From assembly GCF_013377885.1 (NCBI RefSeq), contig NZ_JABKAU010000032.1:1-55471 (forward strand): a DNA stretch of 55,471 bases, in the 5' to 3' direction. The notes beneath the pieces were generated by a model, which was given only the letters and a program-made list of their open reading frames with translations, searched no databases and had not been told where the DNA came from. The DNA is from Hymenobacter lapidiphilus. Lineage in GTDB: Bacteria; Bacteroidota; Bacteroidia; Cytophagales; Hymenobacteraceae. How positions within the stretch are numbered: the first letter of the stretch is position 1; every line of letters begins with the position of its first letter. The position numbers and the translations under genes are program-made. Positions 18,877-27,701 of this stretch are shown in pieces.

Positions 18877-20136
18877 TTAACAAACGCCCTGCCGGGCCGG
18901 AACCGGCAGCAGGCCACTGACAGCCGTTCGCAGCTCAACCGGGTCAATCCAGAGGTCGAGTTGGCGGGCGGCGCTGTGGTGGGCACTGGCCGGAGTGCTG
19001 GGCCGGCCCGTAAGCCAGTGGTAGACCAGGCCAGCGCGGTAGGCAGTGTCCACCGACTCAGGCTCGACGAATGTGCTGGGGTGGAATTCGAGCAGCGGCG
19101 TGCCGGGCGCGGCAAACATGAGGTTGGCCATGCCCGCGCCCACCGTGCCAATGAGGGCCTCGGCATGGCTGAACAGGTTGACTTTATCCGCGAAGCACAG
19201 GTCGCTGAGCACGTACGTCTGGAAGTCGAATTCGCGCAGCACCGCCTCCACGGCAGGCTCATTGAGCAGGCGGCGCATAGTGGCGTCGCGCCGGCTGATG
19301 AACACACGGGGCGCAAAACGGGGCGCGGCGGGGGGCACCGCCAGGTAGGCAGCGCGCAAAAACTGGCTAACCCAGTACGGTGAGTGGCGGCCATTGCCCC
19401 GCACTGGCGTAGTTACCAGCAGCCGCTCGGCCCGCAAGTGGCGGTGCGTGGCTACATCGATGAGCTGCTCGGGCCGGATGCCAAGGGCCAGCAGCGACTC
19501 GCGCACGAAGCTGCAGTACTTGTCGTAGACCAGAAAGTAGTCGACTTCGGCCAGCAGCCCGGCTTCGCATACCAGGTGCAGGCGCGGCAGCGAGTCGATA
19601 AGCCAGTGGTAGTAGTTGCCCATGGCTGCCCCGCCACCCGCCAGCAAACTCAGCACCGTGCCGGCTACCGGCACTGGCTCCTGGAAGTAGCGCTGCGAAA
19701 AAATGTTGTTCTGGGCCGGGCCCAGCATGGCCCAGCCCTGCCGGGTGTGCTGAAACGACACGTCGCCGACGAGCTGGTTGTCGGCCGAAATGATGGCCAC
19801 GCTGTCCCAGTTGTCGGCGTAGAGGCGGCCGTGCGGCAGGGCCAGCACAAAGGCCTCCGGCATGTACTCCTCGGCTCGGGGCTTGCTGTGGGCCTCGCTT
19901 TCGTACACCGGAACGGCTTCGGCAAAGCCCTCGGGCAGCACCAGGTGCGAGGTGTGGGCGGGCACCACCGACCAGTAGTTCGCACCCGATGCGGGCCGGG
20001 CGGCCAGCTCGCGGCTGCTGGCGTGCACGCCGGTGGGGCGGTACTGCTCCTGGTAGGGCAGCAGTTCGCGGAGCACGCGGCCAGCGCGGCGCTGCACCCG
20101 GTTCAGTAGATCTGATATAGATAGTTCGGGAAGCAT
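18877..20136 (-). CDS. GT61-family glycosyltransferase (copy A)
   Basis: 419-residue member of glycosyltransferase family 61 (DUF563), a GT-B-like group known mainly from plant and animal xylosyl- and GlcNAc-transferases but common in bacterial polysaccharide loci. The family core GGGAAMGNYYHWLIDSLPRL is central, with FISRRDATMRRLLNE and the C-terminal GTVGAGMANLMFAAPG segment. It is a clear tandem paralogue of the gene at 20239-21474: the N-terminal sequence SDLLNRVxRRAGR, the core and the C-terminal motif all match. The donor sugar is unknown. Confidence 0.85.
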   Translation of the reverse strand: MLPELSISDLLNRVQRRAGRVLRELLPYQEQYRPTGVHASSRELAARPASGANYWSVVPAHTSHLVLPEGFAEAVPVYESEAHSKPRAEEYMPEAFVLALPHGRLYADNWDSVAIISADNQLVGDVSFQHTRQGWAMLGPAQNNIFSQRYFQEPVPVAGTVLSLLAGGGAAMGNYYHWLIDSLPRLHLVCEAGLLAEVDYFLVYDKYCSFVRESLLALGIRPEQLIDVATHRHLRAERLLVTTPVRGNGRHSPYWVSQFLRAAYLAVPPAAPRFAPRVFISRRDATMRRLLNEPAVEAVLREFDFQTYVLSDLCFADKVNLFSHAEALIGTVGAGMANLMFAAPGTPLLEFHPSTFVEPESVDTAYRAGLVYHWLTGRPSTPASAHHSAARQLDLWIDPVELRTAVSGLLPVPARQGVC

Positions 20137-20140
20137 AGTG

Positions 20141-20172
20141 GCGAGGGTTAGCTAAGAGTAGCGAGGGTTAGC
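20141..20172. repeat. 12-bp direct repeat upstream of GT61 copy A
   Basis: GCGAGGGTTAGC occurs at 20141-20152 and again at 20161-20172, a period of 20 bp, in the 102-bp gap between the two GT61 genes and only 5 bp upstream of the copy A start codon. It might be a regulatory site or a small slippage product; nothing in the sequence decides. Confidence 0.5.
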
Positions 20173-20238
20173 GGGGCCAAGGCAGGTAGCGCCGGCGCGG
20201 CCCCCGATAACTGTTGGGGACCAGGTGCGGTGGGGCGC

Positions 20239-21474
20239 TCAGGGCCCCTGAACGAGCGGTTCCGGCTGCATCAGCGCGTCGAGGCGGCGGCGCAAAGCCG
20301 CTTCGGGTACCATCAGGTCCTCGCGCTGGGCCGCGTAGCGGTGCTTCTGCTGGCGCGGGGTGGGGCACACGAGGTACTGGTGGCGCAGGCCCAGGCGGGT
20401 GCTCAGCTCCAGATAATCGGGCACCACAAACGTCTGGGGCAGCAGTTCCAGCACCTGGGTACCGGGGGCGCAGAACACGAGGTTGCTCAGGCCGGCGCTC
20501 ACCGCCGATACCACCACGCGGGCCTGGGCAAACAGGGCCACTCGCTCGTCCTGGGAATAGGGCGTGAGCACGTGGGTTTGGAAGCCGTATTCAGCTAGCA
20601 TAGGCTCCAGGGCGGCCTCATTGAGCACGCGGCGGTTGGGCGCATCGTTGCGGCTCAGGTAAACGAAGGGGCTAAAGCAACGGTCGACGAGGGGCGGGGG
20701 CAGAAAAATCGACTGCAGGAAGTGGCCCGCCCACTCGGGCGTGTGCGTGAGCCGGCCCCGCACCGGGCTGGTGGCCACGAGCTGCTGGGCCTGGTAATGC
20801 GGGTAGGTGGCAATGTCGAGAATGCGCTCCGGGCCAATGCCGAGGGCCGCCAGGGTTTCGCACACAAACCCCTTGCGCTTATCATAAACCAGAAAAAAAT
20901 CGACGCTGTCCAGCAAGCCCGCTTCGCGCACCAGGTGCAGGCGGGGCAGCGAGTCAATCAGCCAGTGGTAGTAATTGCCCATGGCCGCCCCGCCGCCCGC
21001 CAGCAGGCTGCACACGGTGCCCGCAATCTGGCGGGGCGGCACGAAGTAGCGCTGCCGGAAAATGTTGTTCTGCTCGGGCGCGACCAGGTCCCAGAGCGCG
21101 CCGTCGTACTGGAAAGAAACGTCGCCTACCAGGCAATTGTCGGCCGCTATAACAGCCACGCTGTTATAATTATCGGCGTAGATGCGGCCCCGCGGTAGCA
21201 TCACGACAAATGCTTCGGGTACGGCTTCCTCGCGGTGGGGCTTCACGTGCAGTCCCCGGTGGCGGGAAGCGCGGGCGTAAAAATCGTCGGGAACGTGCGA
21301 GTAGGAGCGGTGGGCCGGTACGAGGCCGAAATACGCCACGCTGGCCGTTGGCTGGCAGGCCAGCTGCTGGCTGCTGGCATGGACGCCACTGGGGCGGAAG
21401 TGCTCGTGGTGGGGCAGCAGTTCGCGCAGCTCACGGCCGGCGCGGCGCCGTACTCGGTTCAGTAAATCTGACAT
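20239..21474 (-). CDS. GT61-family glycosyltransferase (copy B)
   Basis: 411-residue GT61 enzyme, the upstream partner of the tandem pair. It shares with copy A the N-terminus (MSDLLNRVRRRAGRELRELL), the PEAFVVMLPRGRIYADN segment, the core GGGAAMGNYYHWLIDSLPRL and the C-terminal VSAVSAGLSNLVFCAPG. The two differ widely between motifs, so the duplication is old and the pair probably adds different linkages or uses different acceptors (inference). In the family, the conserved core histidine and aspartates serve nucleotide-sugar binding. Confidence 0.85.
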   Translation of the reverse strand: MSDLLNRVRRRAGRELRELLPHHEHFRPSGVHASSQQLACQPTASVAYFGLVPAHRSYSHVPDDFYARASRHRGLHVKPHREEAVPEAFVVMLPRGRIYADNYNSVAVIAADNCLVGDVSFQYDGALWDLVAPEQNNIFRQRYFVPPRQIAGTVCSLLAGGGAAMGNYYHWLIDSLPRLHLVREAGLLDSVDFFLVYDKRKGFVCETLAALGIGPERILDIATYPHYQAQQLVATSPVRGRLTHTPEWAGHFLQSIFLPPPLVDRCFSPFVYLSRNDAPNRRVLNEAALEPMLAEYGFQTHVLTPYSQDERVALFAQARVVVSAVSAGLSNLVFCAPGTQVLELLPQTFVVPDYLELSTRLGLRHQYLVCPTPRQQKHRYAAQREDLMVPEAALRRRLDALMQPEPLVQGP

Positions 21475-21636
21475 GAAGGTAACCCGTAGCCAGGCAGTTA
21501 GATGAGTAGCCGCCAGCTTTTAGGTTCAAGCTGCGAGCTTACGTGTTGGCTGATAGCGGTTGGTGGTAATCCCGGGCGCGGTTGCGGTGGCACGAGCAAT
21601 TACCCGCGGATGGGGAAGAGCGTATTTCTGGGTGGC

Positions 21637-22593
21637 TTACTTCTGGTCAGCTACCAGGGCCAGTTCGCAGCGGGCGAGAAAATCGTGCTGATAAACGTAC
21701 TCGATGCCCTGGCGCAGGTCGGTGGTGAATTCCCAGCCCAGGCCACGCATTTTGCTTACATCCAGCAGCTTGCGCATGGTGCCGTCGGGTTTGGTCGGGT
21801 CGAAGCGGATGGTGCCTTCGTAGCCAGTGATATCCTGCATCAGCAGGGCCAGGTCGCGGATGGAAATTTCCTGCCCGGTGCCGATGTTGACGGGCGCCGT
21901 GCCAGTGTAGTTTTCCATCAGGTGCAGGCAGGCGTCGGCCAGATCATCCACGTACAGAAACTCCCGGTACGGCGTGCCGGTGCCCCAGATTTCCACTTCG
22001 GGCAAGTGCTGCTCGCGGGCTTCATGAAACTTGCGCAGCATGGCCGGCAGCACGTGAGCGTTCTGCAAGTGGTAATTGTCGCCGGGGCCGTACAGGTTCG
22101 TGGGCATGGCCCCAATGAACTGGCTGCCGTATTGCTCATGAAACGCCTCGCAGAGCTTCAGGCCCGCAATTTTGGCCAGGGCGTAGGGCGCGTTGGTGGG
22201 CTCCAGGGGGCCCGTAAGCAGGTATTCTTCCTTGAGGGGCTGCGGCGCATGTTTAGGATAGATGCAGGAGGAACCCAGAAACAGCAGCTTTTTTACCCCA
22301 TGCCGGTGGCTCTGCCCGATAACGCTGGTGCTTATCAGCAGGTTATCGTAGATGAACTCGGCCCGGTAGGTGTTATTGGCCATGATACCGCCCACCTTGG
22401 CAGCGGCCAGAAACACGTAGTCGGGCTTTTCATCGGCAAAGAAGTCGGCCACGTCGGCCTGGACGCGTAGGTCCAGCTGCCGGGATGTGCGCGTGACCAG
22501 GTTCTGGTAACCCGCTTGTTGGAGCCGGCGCATCAGTGCCGAGCCCACCATGCCGCGGTGCCCGGCAACGTAAATTTTAGCGTCCTGTTCCAT
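21637..22593 (-). CDS. fcl: GDP-L-fucose synthase
   Basis: Converts GDP-4-keto-6-deoxy-mannose to GDP-L-fucose with NADPH (epimerisation at C3 and C5, then reduction). The 318 residues match the family length. The Rossmann motif GHRGMVG starts near residue 11, LGSSCIYP carries the catalytic Ser and Cys, and YALAK holds the Tyr-Lys pair; EIWGTGTPYREFLYVDD near the C-terminus is diagnostic. ATG 22593 is the start (MEQDAKIYVAGHRG); the frame upstream is not conserved. It follows gmd by 136 bp, in which there is a 9-bp-stem hairpin. GDP-fucose is presumably used by the GT11 enzyme at 36495-37394. Confidence 0.95.
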   Translation of the reverse strand: MEQDAKIYVAGHRGMVGSALMRRLQQAGYQNLVTRTSRQLDLRVQADVADFFADEKPDYVFLAAAKVGGIMANNTYRAEFIYDNLLISTSVIGQSHRHGVKKLLFLGSSCIYPKHAPQPLKEEYLLTGPLEPTNAPYALAKIAGLKLCEAFHEQYGSQFIGAMPTNLYGPGDNYHLQNAHVLPAMLRKFHEAREQHLPEVEIWGTGTPYREFLYVDDLADACLHLMENYTGTAPVNIGTGQEISIRDLALLMQDITGYEGTIRFDPTKPDGTMRKLLDVSKMRGLGWEFTTDLRQGIEYVYQHDFLARCELALVADQK

Positions 22594-22649
22594 CGCTTCG
22601 GGGGTAAGTAGAGTTGATTCGTTCTGGCGGGCCGCCTCACCCCCCCGCC

Positions 22650-22673
22650 CCCCTCTCCGAAAAAGGAGAGGGG
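22650..22673. other. Hairpin between gmd and fcl
   Basis: CCCCTCTCC (22650-22658) and its exact complement (22665-22673) flank a 6-nt loop. It lies in the transcript between gmd and fcl, is not followed by a T run on the minus strand, and might act as a processing or stabilising element, or be a small intergenic repeat. Confidence 0.5.
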
Positions 22674-22729
22674 CAGCCAGCCGATTTTTGGTCTGCGGTG
22701 GGGCTTTTCGTGGGCTGTTTAGCTGGCGC

Positions 22730-23842
22730 TTACTCGTAGGCGTTGGCCGTGGCGTGGCCGCCGGCTTGCAGGTAGGCATCGCGCTGAAAGAGCTGCAGGT
22801 CGGCCCGCACCATTTCCTGCACCAGCGCGGCCAGGTCGTAGCTCGGCTCCCAACCCAGCTGGTGCCGGGCCTTGGTGGGGTCGCCGATGAGCAGCTCGAC
22901 CTCGGTGGGCCGGAAGTATTGCTCGGCAATCTGCACTACCACGGTGCCGGGCAGCAGCTGGTACTCGGGGTTGTGGCAGGCTTTCACCCAGGCTTGTTCT
23001 TTCACACCTTCGCCACTGAAAGCCAGCTCGATGCCCAGCTCGGCAAAGGCCAGGCGCACGAACTCGCGTACCGTGGTAGTTACGCCCGTGGCAATTACGT
23101 AGTCCTCGGGCGTGTCCTGTTGCAGCATCAGCCACATGGCCTGCACGTAGTCTTTGGCATGGCCCCAGTCGCGCTTGGCGTTGAGGTTGCCCAGGTACAG
23201 CCGCGGCTGCAGGCCCAGCGCAATGCGGGCCGCAGCACGCGTGATTTTGCGCGTCACAAACGTCTCGCCGCGCAGGGGGCTTTCGTGGTTGAAGAGGATG
23301 CCGTTGCAGGCAAACATGCCGTAGGCCTCGCGGTAGTTCACCGTAATCCAGTAGGCATACAGCTTGGCCACGGCGTAGGGCGAGCGAGGATAGAAGGGCG
23401 TGGTTTCGGACTGCGGCACCTGCTGCACCAGCCCGTAGAGCTCGGAGGTACTGGCCTGGTAAATCCGGGTTTTAGCGCTCAGGCCCAGAATGCGCACCGC
23501 CTCCAGCAGGCGCAGAATGCCCACACCGTCCACGTCGGCCGTGTACTCGGGCATTTCAAACGACACCTTGACGTGCGACATGGCCCCGAGGCTGTAAATC
23601 TCATCGGGCTGCACCTGCTGAATAATACGGATCAGGTTGGTGGAGTCCGAAAGGTCGCCGTAATGCAGAAAAAAGCGCGACTCGCCTTCGTGCGGGTCCT
23701 GGTAGAGGTGGTCGACCCGGTCGGTATTGATGAGCGACGAGCGGCGCTTGATGCCATGCACCTCATAGCCTTTGCTGAGCAGCAGCTCGGCCAGATAAGC
23801 CCCGTCCTGTCCGGTAATGCCGGTGATTAGTGCACGTTTCAT
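22730..23842 (-). CDS. gmd: GDP-mannose 4,6-dehydratase
   Basis: First step from GDP-mannose to GDP-L-fucose: NADP-dependent removal of water to give GDP-4-keto-6-deoxy-D-mannose. The 370 residues fit the family. The N-terminal Rossmann site ITGITGQDGAYLAELL, the catalytic STSELYG, the YAVAKLYAYW Tyr-Lys motif and the LGNLNAKRDWGHAKDYV segment are all intact. ATG 23842 (MKRALITGITG) is the family's normal start; an earlier in-frame start would add 15 unrelated residues. It heads the minus-strand operon, divergent from the wza-like gene across 515 bp. The product could in principle also feed a C-methylation route. Confidence 0.95.
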   Translation of the reverse strand: MKRALITGITGQDGAYLAELLLSKGYEVHGIKRRSSLINTDRVDHLYQDPHEGESRFFLHYGDLSDSTNLIRIIQQVQPDEIYSLGAMSHVKVSFEMPEYTADVDGVGILRLLEAVRILGLSAKTRIYQASTSELYGLVQQVPQSETTPFYPRSPYAVAKLYAYWITVNYREAYGMFACNGILFNHESPLRGETFVTRKITRAAARIALGLQPRLYLGNLNAKRDWGHAKDYVQAMWLMLQQDTPEDYVIATGVTTTVREFVRLAFAELGIELAFSGEGVKEQAWVKACHNPEYQLLPGTVVVQIAEQYFRPTEVELLIGDPTKARHQLGWEPSYDLAALVQEMVRADLQLFQRDAYLQAGGHATANAYE

Positions 23843-24357
23843 ACGATAAGGAACAGCGTATTTACCCGCCAGAATACGGGCCTGCACCTACTTAGCCGCA
23901 GTATTACAAAGCTCAACGCCGGGCCCGTCCCAGAAAATGAGAAGCATCAGTTTCCGGATTACGGCTGCTCATTTTAGCGCACGGAGCGGCGTACGTCCTT
24001 TATAGCTTTCCGCCGGCCGCGCCTGTTCGGCTCCCGCCCATCAGCTCCGCTATCGATGCGTTTTACCTCCCCCTCCTTTCCGGTTTTTTTGACCGTTGCA
24101 GCGTCGGCCGCTGGCACAGCGGATGGCCTGTCTGCGCCAGCGCACCCGGCAGTTGGCCCGCCGGCAACCAATCTTTCTAAATGACTATCGATACTATGAA
24201 AAATGATGATAGTCATTTTATCCGCGGGCTTCCCTGCGGAGTTTTACATCACTACTCTCCCCCTATTTAAAGTTAACAGGGGCCGTTTTTAGCTGATTTT
24301 TTCTTCCTCGGGGCACTTTACGCCCGGTCGTACCTCTCACCTAATTTCCCCAGCCTC
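23843..24357. promoter_or_regulatory. Divergent intergenic region of the polysaccharide locus
   Basis: 515 bp between gmd (leftward) and the export lipoprotein gene (rightward), so promoters for both operons should be here. I see no exact TAnnTTTG box on either strand. The main structure is the inverted repeat at 24179-24218. A minus-strand open frame at 23974-24216 has no protein-like character and is not called. Confidence 0.5.
24179..24218. promoter_or_regulatory. Inverted repeat, candidate operator
   Basis: AAATGACTATC (24179-24189) and its perfect complement GATAGTCATTT (24208-24218) are separated by 18 AT-rich bases, in the middle of the divergent region and 139 bp before the export lipoprotein ATG. 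An 11-bp dyad of this form suits a dimeric regulator. It could also form an RNA hairpin, but there is no T run of terminator type. Confidence 0.45.
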
Positions 24358-25134
24358 ATGCCCTCTCTGAGATACAGTTGCCGGGGCCTGCTTGGGGCCG
24401 CACTATTACTCAGCGGCTGCATCGAGCAGCGCCAGCTGCCCTACCTGCAGAGCACGCAGTATTCGGCCAGCAGGCCGGTGGCAGTGACCAACGTCCACCC
24501 CGTGTACCAGGTGCAGCCCAACGACGTGCTGTCAATCCGGGTGCAGAGCGTGCAGGCTGAGTTCAACGACGTGTTCAATACCGCCGACACGCGCGCCATG
24601 CTCAATAGCGACCCAGGCACGATGTTTCTGAGTGGGTATTCGGTAACCGAAGAAGGCGAAATCACACTGCCTACGGTGGGCAGGCTCAAGGTCGGCGGCC
24701 TTTCGGTAGAGAAGGTGGAGGAGCTGGTACAGCAGCGCCTGGGAACCTTCGTGCGCGGTGCCAATGTGGTTGTTAAGCTCCTGAGCTTCAAGGTAACAGT
24801 ATTGGGCGAAGTTCGCTCGCCCGGCCGCTACTACGTGTACAATGGCCAGGCCACAGTGCTCGAAGGCCTGGGCATGGCCGGCGACCTCACCGAGTTTGGC
24901 AACCGCCAGCACGTGAAGCTGGTGCGCCAGACCCCCACCGGCTCGGAAGTAGTGCTGCTCGACCTCACCGACCCGGCCCTGCTCCGCTCGCCCTACTACT
25001 ACCTGCTGCCCAACGACGCGCTCTATATCGAGCCGCTGAAAGCCCGCACCAGTCGCGCCAATGCCAACAACCTGGGCATAATATTCAGCGGCCTTTCGAC
25101 CGTGGTGCTACTGCTCAGTTTCCTGCGCCGCTGA
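24358..25134 (+). CDS. Polysaccharide export lipoprotein (Wza/OPX family)
   Basis: Outer-membrane export protein of 258 residues through which the finished polymer leaves the cell. A lipoprotein signal peptide ends in the lipobox LSGC (Cys21). A Poly_export domain follows (YQVQPNDVLSIRV, then GYSVTEEGEITLPTVGRLKVGGL), then one SLBB-type domain (VTVLGEVRSPGRYYVYNGQ). A hydrophobic C-terminal segment (LGIIFSGLSTVVLLLSFL) just before the end is typical of short Bacteroidetes OPX proteins. It is followed 45 bp later by the BY-kinase gene, the standard partner. Confidence 0.9.
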   Translation: MPSLRYSCRGLLGAALLLSGCIEQRQLPYLQSTQYSASRPVAVTNVHPVYQVQPNDVLSIRVQSVQAEFNDVFNTADTRAMLNSDPGTMFLSGYSVTEEGEITLPTVGRLKVGGLSVEKVEELVQQRLGTFVRGANVVVKLLSFKVTVLGEVRSPGRYYVYNGQATVLEGLGMAGDLTEFGNRQHVKLVRQTPTGSEVVLLDLTDPALLRSPYYYLLPNDALYIEPLKARTSRANANNLGIIFSGLSTVVLLLSFLRR

Positions 25135-25179
25135 CGGTAGCCGCCGCTGCGCTTCTTCTGGTCCTTATCTGTCTCTGGT

Positions 25180-27576
25180 ATGAAAACGATTCCCACTCCT
25201 TCTTCCGCAGCCGACGAAATTGACCTGAATCTGCTGTTTTTCAAGCTGCGCAAGCGCTGGCCGCTCTTCGTGCTGGCTTTGCTGCTGGCCGGGGCCGGGG
25301 CTTATTTCTACCTCCAGATTACGGCCCCGGTGTATGCTTTCCGGGCCACCATGCTCCTGGGCGACCAGGCCACCGGCTCGAAGCGGGCCCAGGACCTGCT
25401 GCAAATGCTGGAAGTACCCGACAAGGGCCTTAAAATGGAGGACGAGCTGGGCCTGATAACCTCTACCGGCACCGTGCAGCAGGCCGTGGCCAGCTTACCC
25501 TACGCCGTGCAATACAGCCACGAACCTACCTCGTGGCTGAACCGCATGGGCTCAGTGGTGGTGCGCGAGCAGGCGGCCGATGCCATGCCCTTTGCCATAG
25601 CTCCCGATCTGGCCACCCCCCAGCTTACCGGGGTGCGCATTTACGTGACGCCCGCCGGCCCCGGCCGCTACCGCCTGCGCGCCGATGCCGAGCTGAGCCA
25701 GCTGGTAGACCTGCCCAGCGGCAATGTGGTAAGCGAAGTGCCCGCCGTGCACCTCGACAAAATCGTGCGGGCCGGCGATACCCTGCGGCATCCCTTGTTG
25801 CATCTAGTCATCCGGCCCCGGCTGGGTGGGGTGTTCGGGCAGGCAAGCGGGCGCTACTCGTTTTTGCTGCGCGACCTGCCCACGGCGGCCAGCGACTACG
25901 CGGGCGACCTCGTCGTACGGCCCATCGACCACGATTCGCGCATTGTGGAGCTAAAGCTCAAAAGCAGCGTGCCGGCCCAGGCCGCCATGTTTTTAGACAC
26001 GCTGATGGCCGTGTACGTGGCGGCCAACCTGCGCGAACAGAACAACACCGGCCGCAAAACCCTGGCCTTCATGGATGAGGAAATTGCCAAGCTGGCCGGC
26101 GTGCGGCGGCAGGCGGCCCAGACGCTATCGACGTTTCGCGCCAGCCAGGGCGTGGTGGATGTAGGCGTGCAGTCGAGCGCGGGCATTCAGCGGCTCAGCG
26201 AGCTGCAGACGGCCCGCGCCCGCGCCGCCACCAGCCAGCGCTACTGCCTCGATATGCTGGCTTACCTGCGCGCCAACAGCAACGCCACCCAGATTGCCTC
26301 GCCCAGCAACGCAGGCATTGAAGATGGCGTGCTCAGCAGCCTGATTTTACAACTGGGCGAACTGAACGGCCGCCGGGCCGCGCTGGGCGTGAACGGCAGC
26401 GACACCAACCCCCTACTGGTGGTGGTCGATGAGCGCATCAGCTCCACCAAACAGGCCCTGATTCAGACGCTGACCAACATGAGCCGCACGGCCGGTATCG
26501 GCGTGCGCGACCTGGATGCGCAACTGGCCCAGGTGCGCGGCCAGATAAACCAGATGCCCGAAAATGAGCGCAAATTCGGCTTTCTTAAAAGCGAAAGCGA
26601 CTTCAACGAGAAGAGCTACGGCTTTCTGGTAGACCGGCGCAGTGAGGCGGCCCTGGCCCTGGCCACCAACACCAGCGACAAGCACATTGTAGACCGGGCG
26701 CAGGCCACCAGCATCGGCCCCGATTCGCCCAACCCCAAACTGGTGGTGCTTATTGCGCTGCTGGCGGGCCTGCTGCTGCCGGCGGGCCTGGTGGTGGTGC
26801 TCGATAAGGCCAACCGCACCATTCAGGGGCAGGAAGACTTGGCGCAGCTGACCGATATTCCGATGCTGGGCATTGTAACCCACGGCGACCGGGCCGACAC
26901 CCGGAACCTGCTGCACGAAACCAAGGGGCCGCTAGCCGAATCATTCCGCTCCATTCGCGTGAACCTGCAGTACCTGGCCGCCACCCCCGACAAGAAAGTG
27001 CTGGGCATCACCTCCTCGGTGCCCGGCGAGGGAAAATCGTTCTGCGCCGTTAACCTGGCTACCGAGCTGGCCAACAGCGGCCGCCGGGTGGTGCTGGTTG
27101 AAACCGACCTGCGCCGGCCCACGCTGGCGGGCTACTTTAAGCTGCCCCGCGGCGGCAAGCACGGCCTGGCCAGCTACCTGAGTGGCCAGAGCACCCTTGA
27201 GGAAGCCTGCCGCCCCAGCGAAGTACCCGGCCTCGACCTGCTGCTGTGCGGGGCCCTGCCTGCCCGGCCTACCCAGCTGCTTGAAAACACCCGCATGACC
27301 GATTTGCTACACCAGCTGCGGGCCGACTACGACTACGTGGTGCTCGATACGCCCCCGGTGGTTTTTGTGGCCGAATACTTCGTGCTGGTGCGCCACCTCG
27401 ACGCCACCGTGTATGTGGTGCGCCATAATTACACCGACCGCAGCCTGGTAAGCCGCATCAACGAACTATATGAGGACGGCAAAATCCGCGAAGTGTACAT
27501 CATTATAAATGATGTACACTTTACAACCAGCTACGAGTACCGCCACCAGAAAAACGCCTACAGCTATTATAAGTGA
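25180..27576 (+). CDS. Polysaccharide co-polymerase with BY-kinase domain
   Basis: 798-residue inner-membrane protein that joins a Wzz-type chain-length domain to a bacterial tyrosine kinase (Wzc type). TM1 is near residues 28-47, then a long periplasmic coiled-coil region, TM2 near 520-545, and the kinase: Walker A in SVPGEGKSFCAVNLA (about residues 612-626), Walker A-prime VLVETDLRRP, and Walker B VVLDTPPV. The last 14 residues hold five tyrosines (YEYRHQKNAYSYYK), the usual autophosphorylation tail. No tyrosine phosphatase gene (Wzb type) is nearby, so dephosphorylation must come from elsewhere. It controls polymer length together with the export lipoprotein upstream. Confidence 0.9.
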   Translation: MKTIPTPSSAADEIDLNLLFFKLRKRWPLFVLALLLAGAGAYFYLQITAPVYAFRATMLLGDQATGSKRAQDLLQMLEVPDKGLKMEDELGLITSTGTVQQAVASLPYAVQYSHEPTSWLNRMGSVVVREQAADAMPFAIAPDLATPQLTGVRIYVTPAGPGRYRLRADAELSQLVDLPSGNVVSEVPAVHLDKIVRAGDTLRHPLLHLVIRPRLGGVFGQASGRYSFLLRDLPTAASDYAGDLVVRPIDHDSRIVELKLKSSVPAQAAMFLDTLMAVYVAANLREQNNTGRKTLAFMDEEIAKLAGVRRQAAQTLSTFRASQGVVDVGVQSSAGIQRLSELQTARARAATSQRYCLDMLAYLRANSNATQIASPSNAGIEDGVLSSLILQLGELNGRRAALGVNGSDTNPLLVVVDERISSTKQALIQTLTNMSRTAGIGVRDLDAQLAQVRGQINQMPENERKFGFLKSESDFNEKSYGFLVDRRSEAALALATNTSDKHIVDRAQATSIGPDSPNPKLVVLIALLAGLLLPAGLVVVLDKANRTIQGQEDLAQLTDIPMLGIVTHGDRADTRNLLHETKGPLAESFRSIRVNLQYLAATPDKKVLGITSSVPGEGKSFCAVNLATELANSGRRVVLVETDLRRPTLAGYFKLPRGGKHGLASYLSGQSTLEEACRPSEVPGLDLLLCGALPARPTQLLENTRMTDLLHQLRADYDYVVLDTPPVVFVAEYFVLVRHLDATVYVVRHNYTDRSLVSRINELYEDGKIREVYIIINDVHFTTSYEYRHQKNAYSYYK

Positions 27577-27701
27577 GGTGCTACGTGGTGCAATGGTGAG
27601 TTTGACGTTCGGTCAGCGCCATCTGCGCAAGCGGCACTATCTGCGCCAGCAAAACCCCGGCAACGGCAACTTCACCATCGTACCACGCAGCACTCCAGCT
27701 T

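Noticed and set aside
17841..19394. GT2 protein with a 179-residue N-terminal extension
   Set aside because: The extension is the GT61 gene read in another frame, rich in Arg, Ser and Cys; the natural GT2 N-terminus begins at 18857.
22688..23830. Plus-strand open frame of 380 codons opposite gmd
   Set aside because: Antisense shadow of the gmd gene, with the His/Gly/Val-rich composition typical of such readings.
23974..24216. Minus-strand 80-residue open frame before gmd
   Set aside because: Low-complexity Gly/Arg/Ala composition and overlap with the dyad in the divergent promoter region.
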